Shown: piece after piece, positions 57,147-64,000 of the stretch
How the letters are laid out: each line of letters begins with the position of its first letter
How positions within the stretch are numbered: the first letter of the stretch is position 1
Source of the DNA: Molanna angustata
Taxonomy: Eukaryota > Arthropoda > Insecta > Trichoptera > Molannidae
Assembly (NCBI GenBank): GCA_963576475.1
Contig: OY754968.1
Coordinates: 18,902,734 to 18,966,733 of the forward strand
Length of the DNA stretch: 64,000 nucleotides
Reading direction: 5' to 3'
Position numbers and translations under genes: made by a program
The notes under the pieces: model-generated
Databases searched by the model: none
What the model saw: only the letters and a program-made list of their open reading frames with translations
Told to the model about the DNA's origin: nothing

Positions 57147-59607
57147 TGTGATAGATTCCACCCTAACCTGAACTAAATATCGTCCTAAACTATTTTTCTG
57201 TGGATCCATAACCTCCTAAACTAGCTAGCTAAACTACCTATTAAAAATCTAACGTCTATTTCCTAGTTCTATAGCTAATTTCCCTAACTAGTTTATTCTC
57301 TACCTGCAAAGTAAAATCGAGAATTTGTTACATCCATTTGATTATTCATTACTGGATAATTCTATAATGAAAGAAAATCGTATTCTTCTATCTTATTTCG
57401 CTAATTTTATATGTTTTTAACGGATTTTGGCCAATGATCGTCTAGTGATTATTATTATTATTTACGTTAAAAAGGACCCTTTACGTTGTGTTTTATTTAC
57501 GAGTTATTAACAGACGAATATTTATAATAAAATTTATAAATATTATATTAATAATTAATAAATTAATAGACTCCATGACCGTTGAAAGGTAGTTAATCTT
57601 TACATACAAAGTTATAACTACAGAATTATTAAATTCGTATAAAGTAATGATAAAACTTCGATTCAAAACCTAAATTATGTAACTTAATAGTTACTCAATT
57701 TGATCGATATATGTATATTAATATACCTACAGACTTAATAAATTTTACTTTATAATAAAATGAATCTTTAACAAATCCATTTTCTTATTCTTCTATATAC
57801 AAGACACAATGTGTCCGTATACCTACAGAGTTATTGAATTATGTATTCGATAAATTATTCATAAACATGACAATTGAAAATTATTTCAGTTTAGAAAACA
57901 AAATATACACGGTTTCAGTAAATTTCGGAGTACACATTTTATCAATAATTATGTATTTCACCCATGAGGTTAGTTATGAAAAAAAAACAAGAAATATTCT
58001 TCTTACCTTTTATCCAATCTAAAAAACAAAATATATTGAAGAAAACAAAGAACAATAAATAACATTGCACAACAAATAATACTTCAGGTTCACATGGGTG
58101 AAATTTCAAAACGATCGGTACATATCTAAGAAAATATAGTTATTTAGTCTCTTTCAAAGATTAGTGTTAGTTCATAGAGACAGTATTATAAGTGGACCAA
58201 GATGAGAATTTTTTTTTCATTATTAAATCAATGATATTAAAGATTTAGCAATACCGCTGATTTGAACACAATGTATATATATTATATATTTTTCTATTTG
58301 TACAAATTTATTTCACGCAAATTTTCATGCTTCATGCAATTAGAAAGGCCCCAGTACACGCCTTTCAACGTCTCAAAACACCGACAATTACTATTTTTGA
58401 GTCCGAGTGCACTAACTACTTTTTATACTTATAAACTAAATAAATCATGCGCTACTATATATATTTATATATCTGCCACATACCTCTTAATTAAGTTGAG
58501 GACTTCCCAACCACTGGGATGTCGGTAACTCCTTAATTCTAGTGTCCATCTATTCATTTATCTATCTAAATGACAAATAAACAAATAAATAAACTATATA
58601 GAGATAATTCGAAGAATGGAGCCATTGGTCAGATGGCGATGTCTTTGGGACATCAGAGGGTTTTTGGATTTGGTAAAAATTAGGTTAGTATTATATTTTG
58701 TTAATGAGACGTTTAATCCCGAAACTCAGAAACCAAACGTCAGGTAATTTGGATTTAGAAATATAAATATATTCTAATAGGAAAGGACATGCCTCGTGCA
58801 GAATATTGGAAAAGGAATAATTGAATTGATTAGTATTATAAATAAATAATTTCTTGAAAAATATGTAAAATAATGTAACATGCAATTTCGTATTCAATAT
58901 TAGGATCAACAGTATTTCAAAATAAAAATTAGAAAATAAACAATAATTTTATAAACAACATTTCAAATCTTAGTCCAGCTCTATAAAGAATAAAGGTGTC
59001 AATAAAATATATATAAAAAAAAAACTTATCAAGCTCCTTGCGTCTCTCAGGAAGAATGGCGCCTTCCAAATTTATTTTAAGAATTATTTTTAACGAAGCG
59101 GTTTTATTATATTTTTAGTAAACAAAATAACTAAATATATTTAATATTTAAATGGTCCCTCTTCTCCAACAGCACTTCACTTATATAAAAACTATTTAAT
59201 TATTATTAATTAAAATTATAGATTATTATTTTATACTTAATTACTGGTTTTTTCTAAACAAAGGAATATCAAATGTGTTGAACTTTGAACCTCGTCGCGC
59301 GCGTTTTTAAAAGTATAGTTCAACCAGCTTCCCCAGTAATTGATCTATTTCACTCCCATTTTAAAGACTGACCATCTTTCTTCGCGACTAAAACCCGATT
59401 ATTTTGAAATCAACACCACCCGATTCTCATAGTTCATTCTCCCTCTCCCCCCCAGTACCCCAGCAATAAAATATATACATCTACTTATATATATACGGAT
59501 ATGTTGAACGCTATGCTTCATCACACATCTCAAAACAGCCATTATATACCTCTAATAGAAAATACACAATCAGTTGAATATTTTGAAGAAAAATGAGATT
59601 CATCACA
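57147..59607 (-). repeat. 5' LTR (2461 bp)
   Basis: Reads TGTGATGAATC...CTATCACA on the minus strand. Followed on the plus side by the target duplication CTAT. Any promoter of the element would lie here; none is assigned. Confidence 0.85.
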
Positions 59608-59611
59608 CTAT

Positions 59612-59929
59612 GTATTATAAATTCAGGAGATCAGTTGACACATATACCTATATCTGTTGTGGCGATAACAGGTCAAATTTAAAACATTTGCCTCCATAAT
59701 TAGTCATTACATTTATGTACAAGTATGCTCACCAGATAGCACATTCTGGTATTGCTGGGAAAACCCATGAATCATACACGCGTCCACAAATGTCAAGTGA
59801 GATTACTCTTACTACTTAGTATGGTGTGCAAAAACAGCACGATGGAAATATTTCATTCACATAAATAATAATGATTAATATTATCAAATATCGTGTTTTT
59901 ATCTTTGTGGTACCTACATTTTAACAAAA
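59612..59929. other. No recognisable feature
   Basis: Flanking DNA to the right of the LTR element. Confidence 0.4.
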
Positions 59930-60030
59930 AATAACTATTTTTTTTAACTTTGTTTACACCACGTATCGATTAAATTAGCGACCGGTTTCGGAACTAACCG
60001 TTCCCTCCTCAGGCAGAATTTCAACTTAAC
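59930..60030 (-). repeat. Hammerhead-bearing segment, left end of the 60-63 kb block
   Basis: Contains GTTTACACCACGTATCGATT, whose inverted counterpart is at 62936-62975. The hammerhead-like motif (59972-60022) lies on the inner side. Confidence 0.7.
59972..60022 (-). ncRNA. Hammerhead-ribozyme-like motif (best formed)
   Basis: Minus strand: AAATT-CT-GC (stem I with internal loop), CTGAGGA (CUGANGA box), G, GGAAC-GGTTA-GTTCC (stem II), GAAA, CCG, GTC (cleavage triplet, 59982-59980), GC-T-AATTT (stem I return). All conserved core boxes are present. One extra base stands before stem II. Penelope-like elements and retrozymes carry such type-I motifs; self-cleavage is inferred. Confidence 0.65.
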
Positions 60031-60339
60031 GCAGAATGTGACTTTGTGCTTAAAAGAAGGCTATGTATTTGTATATTGGTGGGAGGTCATTAGGGGCGGG
60101 TCTTCTGTAGAATGGCTTTGATTGTAGGAAAGGGGAAACATATTTAAAAGCATTTACTAAAAAAAGAATTTACTTGATTATTTATTACTAGCTTTTATGT
60201 CCCGCCGTTGGCCAAAAATGTAAATTAGTGAAGGAATAAGCAATCTTTTATATAATATTGTCACAAAAAATATTTGCTAATTCGTAGTATGAAAAGTAGT
60301 TTGAAATTTAATTGAGTTTAAGCGATGTAAAATGTTCAA

Positions 60340-60930
60340 GTGATGGCCACAACCCATTTGTTTTTATATATAAGTAGGTACATACAATTTCTGCACGCAT
60401 GGACTATGGTAAATGGTTTTAAATATGACTGATTATAAAGAGACAACGTTGTAAAGAGTTTGGATTTGGCCACAACCCCTATTTTTATATATTGTCATCG
60501 AACGCAAATGTGTTTTAAATATTTAGTAATTTTGGATGATGGCAAATGGCTTAAAAATTAAATAAACAAAAGTACTGAAAAGATTCTAGTGTTGGTCACA
60601 TCCCATTCGTTTTTATATTTTTCGTCAAGTGTGCATACCTATAGATTATTATATTTTTGTACAATAAAACTGATCTACATTACAGAAGAAGACTTAAATA
60701 GTTTTTAATTTGAATATAAACGTTGTGAAGAGTCCAGTAATGGCCACAACCCCGATTTTTTATTATATTGTCATCAAAATCAAATATGTAGTTATTGAAA
60801 ATTAAGCAATATATGATGATATAATAAATGGTGTAAATTTCGATTGAAAAAAAGTATTGAGAAGATTCTAGTGATGGTCACATCCCATTCGTTTTATGTA
60901 TTTTCGTCAAGTGTGCATGTTGTTTATAAT
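60340..60930. repeat. Degenerate tandem repeat, dimeric about 275 bp
   Basis: The motif GATGGCCACAACCC or GTTGGTCACATCCC recurs near 60350, 60465, 60591, 60736 and 60873, and alternate copies resemble each other most. The same words (GGCCACAACC, CATTCGTTTT) occur next to other repeats at 45497 and 23480. Confidence 0.75.
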
Positions 60931-60959
60931 ATTTCTATACAATAGACTATAAGACTTAA

Positions 60960-61900
60960 AACTAACCCAAAAGACTAAATGAAAAAAAAGAATAAGTATA
61001 AGACTATAACAAATAGTTTGTAATAAAAACTGACCCAATGGTCTACATAAAAGATGCAATAGAAGAATTACACAATAGTAAATGTATTATATAAAAAACT
61101 GACCAAATGGTCTTCATAAAAGAAGAAGAAGATGAATTGAAATATAGGAAATATTTTATATAAAATTCACTCAACGTCTACATTAAATAAGAAAACGAAG
61201 AATTAGACTAAAGGAAATAGTTTGCGTAAAAACTAACCAAAAGATCTACAAAAAATAAGAAAAAGAAGAATTAGACTATAGAAAGTAGTTAATATAAAAA
61301 CTGACCCAAAGGTCTACATATTAGAAGAATAATTATACGTCAGGAAATAGATTGTATAAAAACTAACGCAAAGGTCAACATAAAAGAAGATGGTGCTTGA
61401 TGGGTGCTTGTTAAATTAATATTTGACATAGTACCTGTTAGTTTCCCGAGAAGCAATATTAAATAAATAAAGATAAAGAAGAATTAGACTAAAGGAAAAG
61501 TTTGTATGAAAACTCTCCCTTGGTCTACATAAAAGAGGAAAAATTAGACTATAGGAAGTTAGTTTATACAAAATTCAAAAAGGTCTGCATAAAATTAGAA
61601 AAAGAAGAAATACGTTAAAAGAAATAGTTGGTATCAAAACTGGCCCAGAGGTCTACATAAAATAAGAAGAAAAAGAATTTGATAATAGGAATAAGTTTGT
61701 ATAAAAACTCACCCAAAGGGCTACATAAAAGAAGATGAATTAGACTATAGGAAATAGTTTATTTATGAACTGTCCCAAATGACTTCACAAAAGAAGAGGA
61801 AGAAGAATTAAACTCCAAGAAATAGCTTGTATAAAAAATCACCCAAAGGTCTACTTAAATAAAAGAAGAATTTCACTATAGGAAATAGTTTGTAGATTGA
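60960..61900. repeat. About 70-bp tandem repeat array
   Basis: Around 12 units with GACTATAGGAAATAGTTTGT, AAAAACTGACCCAAAGGTCT and ACATAAAAGAAGAAGAATT. Units vary by indels. A SINE type 2 tail (61390-61465) interrupts it. Confidence 0.85.
61390..61465 (+). repeat. SINE type 2 tail inside the array
   Basis: GGTGCTTGTTAAATTAATAT and GTACCTGTTAGTTTCCCGAG match the tail of the SINE at 43300-43605. Confidence 0.75.
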
Positions 61901-62750
61901 ATGACATGTGTATTGTAGTTAACCTAAGATAGTTTAATAATTTTCCTATACGAAATTAGTATATTGTTGGTTTTTAAGTAGTATTAGGTATGTAGGTACC
62001 TACCTACAATGATGTTCTAAATTAATTCGAATTCGATTTATAACAAATTTTATTTGAATATCAGAATGTGTCCGTAACCATAGAACATGTAAAAAATATC
62101 AAATGGTTTGTAAACATTTTTTGAATAATATGTAGGTACCTACATTGGTTTGTTCGATGCCATAAAAATGAAAATTGTCCGAAATATCAAATATTATATA
62201 CAAATTATGCAATTTTATTATGCCTATATCTTTACTAATAATTAACAGACTTTTACAATATACGTCTTAAAACTTGCTGTAATGTCTTGTGTTTCATTTT
62301 ATTATTTCATAATTATATTTATTTCAAAGGTTTATTATTTTCAAGAACATATTCATTCGGTAGGAAAATGAAATATTGTATGAAAAGATATTAAAATGGC
62401 GGCATTTATGTACAAAACGCTTACTTTAAAAATAAGTTAAACATTATAATTATACAAAATATTCACCATGTTTTTCACTTAAACGCTAAGTTATACTTGA
62501 AAGTATATTTTTTTCGTGTAAATACGTACTTCTAACTTTTAAACTAACAGATATTTGCGTGCAAAATGTACACTTTTTTGACAGATACGTCTTGGAAAAT
62601 TTTGTATGAAAAAAATAATTATTGAAATATTTTTAAAATTCAGCATTTTTATGGCATTATTTTTAGCGTGACACTGCATCAGGTATACAGGTACACGTTC
62701 GCACATAAATTAGATTTTTAGATGCTCTTGGTTTTTCAGAAGGCGTGAGA

Positions 62751-62752
<2 letters not shown>
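61901..62752. other. No recognisable feature
   Basis: AT-rich sequence with repeated TAGGTACCTACC motifs; nothing supported. Confidence 0.4.
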
Positions 62753-62797
<45 letters not shown>

Positions 62798-62813
62798 ACA
62801 CACACACAGACAC
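62753..62813. repeat. (CA)n microsatellite
   Basis: About 60 bp of (CA)n with single TA and GA interruptions. Confidence 0.97.
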
Positions 62814-62931
62814 TAACATTTTGATTGCTTTATTACTTTAAGATATTTCTTTTTGAATTAATTGCTTTATTATTTCAAGTGACTTTAAATTATCTAAGCG
62901 TAAATCTACTTTATTCATGTGTAGAACTTTT

Positions 62932-62985
62932 GTAATTCAATCGATACGTGGTGTAAACGAAGTTAAAAATATAGTTAATAATGAT
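62932..62985 (+). repeat. Inverted counterpart of 59930-59978
   Basis: AATTCAATCGATACGTGGTG then TGTAAACGAAGTTAAAAA is the reverse complement of the outer part of the left segment. It starts close to the predicted hammerhead cleavage point and lacks the ribozyme core. Confidence 0.65.
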
Positions 62986-63322
62986 TAAATCAATCTATAT
63001 AAATAAAAATGAAATTCTGTTCCATGGAAATCGTATCACTTAAGAACGGCTTATTGATATGGCCAAATGATCATAATAGTCCAAATGACATTTTCAGGAA
63101 AAGAAGAAAATAAAAAAATACCTACTTTAAAATTTGAAAATTCGGTGATAACTGAAAGTGGAATATTTGCTACTTTGTAAGTAGACAAATGTAGTTAGTC
63201 AGCTGATTTTTAAATTGTGAATCAAGTCAATCGTTTACATTAGTGACGAAAAATATTAAGCTTACACTAGTATTATCCGTAAGGTATTATAAATATACTC
63301 TTTGACTAGTATTGAATGTAGG

Positions 63323-63639
63323 GAGGGCCGGATAAACGTGTGTTTGCGCCCGTAGCAATAAATTTGAATCCGCCCCCCCCCCCAATTTTTTTGGAATTTT
63401 AAATGTAGAACAATTTAAAATTATGTAAAATTACATTGGGTTTAAAATGAATTAGTTTGTTAATATTACCTAAACCTACCTATATAGTTGTTTACAAAAA
63501 AATAGCCACAACAAAAGAGAACCGAGCGCCATACCTGTGGATTTTTGATTTATATAACATTTTAGAATTTTAAGCGCCCTTTTTAAGACTACCGCCCTGA
63601 CTTCTTGTTCCTGATTGTTCTATGATTTATCCGGCCCTG
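63323..63639. mobile_element. hAT-like MITE, 317 bp
   Basis: Terminal inverted repeats GAGGGCCGGATAAA and, inverted, TTTATCCGGCCCTG. The flanks AATGTAGG (63315-63322) and TATGTAGG (63640-63647) are an 8-bp duplication with one mismatch, the size typical of hAT. A G/C homopolymer lies inside (63372-63381). A short LINE-end piece (GAGAACCGAGCGCCATACC) is at about 63519. Confidence 0.7.
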
Positions 63640-63761
63640 TATGTAGGATTGGATATCTACCACCTTGGAACGGGATCTGCTTAGTGATTGTAATGGTTTG
63701 CTTGTAAATTTATTTATTACTTGTTTGTTTATTGGTTATTTAAAATAAATATGATTTAATG

Positions 63762-63989
63762 AGTGTAGGTATGTTGTGCGTGTGATCGATTAGTTTCAAG
63801 AGACTCATGTTTCTTGTGAAAATAAACGATTATAACGTTTCAGATTTCAGTGAGACATAAATAGATTTATTAATAAGTGTAGGTATGTTGTGCGTGTGAT
63901 CGATTAGTTTCAAGAGACTCATGTTTCTTGTGAAAATAAACGATTATAACGTTTCAGATTTCAGTGAGACATAAATAGATTTATTCCAT
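63762..63989 (+). repeat. 114-bp tandem duplication at the window edge
   Basis: AGTGTAGGTATGTTGTGCGT begins at 63762 and 63876, and the two units look identical. The array may continue past the window end. Confidence 0.9.
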
Positions 63990-64000
63990 TACCTACTCTA

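Larger units (their letters stand above)
48632..59607 (-). mobile_element. Non-autonomous LTR retrotransposon with giant LTRs (LARD-like)
   Basis: Two direct repeats of 2463 and 2461 bp bracket a 6052-bp interior. Ends are TGTGAT...ATCACA, and the outer flanks are the 4-bp duplication CTAT (48628-48631 and 59608-59611). On the minus strand the first LTR is followed after 3 nt by TGGTGCTCGTGACA (primer-binding-like site), and the second is preceded by CTTCAGAGGGGAGAG (polypurine tract), which fixes the orientation. No gag, protease, RT or integrase can be read in any frame. The only differences I saw between the LTRs are one substitution near 50961/59474 and one TA indel. It is therefore a recent, gene-less LTR element about 11 kb long; the 4-bp duplication fits Gypsy or BEL/Pao. 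Confidence 0.85.

Noticed and set aside
48632..59607. Simple 8.5-kb segmental duplication instead of an LTR element
   Set aside because: The repeats have TG...CA inverted ends, a 4-bp target duplication outside, and primer-like and polypurine sites inside. An assembly duplication cannot be fully excluded without reads.

Overview
The window looks like nuclear DNA of an insect, most probably a moth or butterfly. The evidence is an AT-rich sequence, small genes with GT-AG introns, abundant TACCTAC/GTAGGTA and CCGACTTC-type repeats, and many truncated LINE 3' ends of a type common in Lepidoptera. The order is inferred from repeat character; the insect-type gene content is firmer. No species can be named.

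Four host genes can be supported. (1) The first coding exon of an SLC7 amino-acid transporter light chain (minus strand, 20173-20464) with a GC-richer upstream region; no downstream exon is found in the remaining 20 kb. (2) A complete WD40 gene, AAMP (minus, 30910-26239, four coding exons, 407 aa), with a probable extra 5'UTR exon. (3) A complete mitochondrial ribosomal protein L10 gene (plus, 33041-34611, three exons, 244 aa). (4) A complete TALE-class homeobox gene of the Mohawk type (minus, 40508-35170, three coding exons, 356 aa), tail to tail with mRpL10. All splice joins were read by eye; phases agree at each one.

The rest is mostly mobile DNA. 1-4.2 kb: a TIR repeat, a dead mariner split by a 406-bp insert with an 8-bp direct repeat, and an L2/CR1-like LINE 3' end. 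4.2-11.8 kb: a nest of Helitron-like copies (A|TC...CTAG|T with a 3' hairpin), into which a nearly full-length but broken Jockey-like LINE, an inverted partial copy with a 380-bp CA-rich array, and a captured LINE fragment have been placed. 12-25 kb: LINE 3' ends, SINEs, inverted-repeat elements. 26-31 kb: AAMP, whose introns hold a piggyBac-like TTAA element, a further complete Helitron-like copy and a near-perfect 186-bp palindrome. 41-48 kb: LINE and SINE pieces, palindromic MITEs, a 129-bp higher-order satellite and an inverted repeat carrying a hammerhead-like motif.

The most striking structure is 48632-59607: two direct repeats of 2.46 kb that look almost identical, bounded by TGTGAT/ATCACA, flanked by the 4-bp duplication CTAT, with a primer-binding-like site and a polypurine tract in the right places for a minus-strand LTR retrotransposon. 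The 6.05-kb interior has no recognisable gag or pol but holds a 99-bp tandem array resembling a local LINE 3' end, and a decayed LINE piece. This looks like a young, non-autonomous giant-LTR (LARD-like) element. Just beyond it, 59.9-63 kb is a 3-kb satellite-rich block bracketed by inverted segments, one with a well-formed hammerhead-ribozyme-like fold. Three other inverted repeats share parts of that architecture, suggesting Penelope-like or retrozyme-like ancestry.
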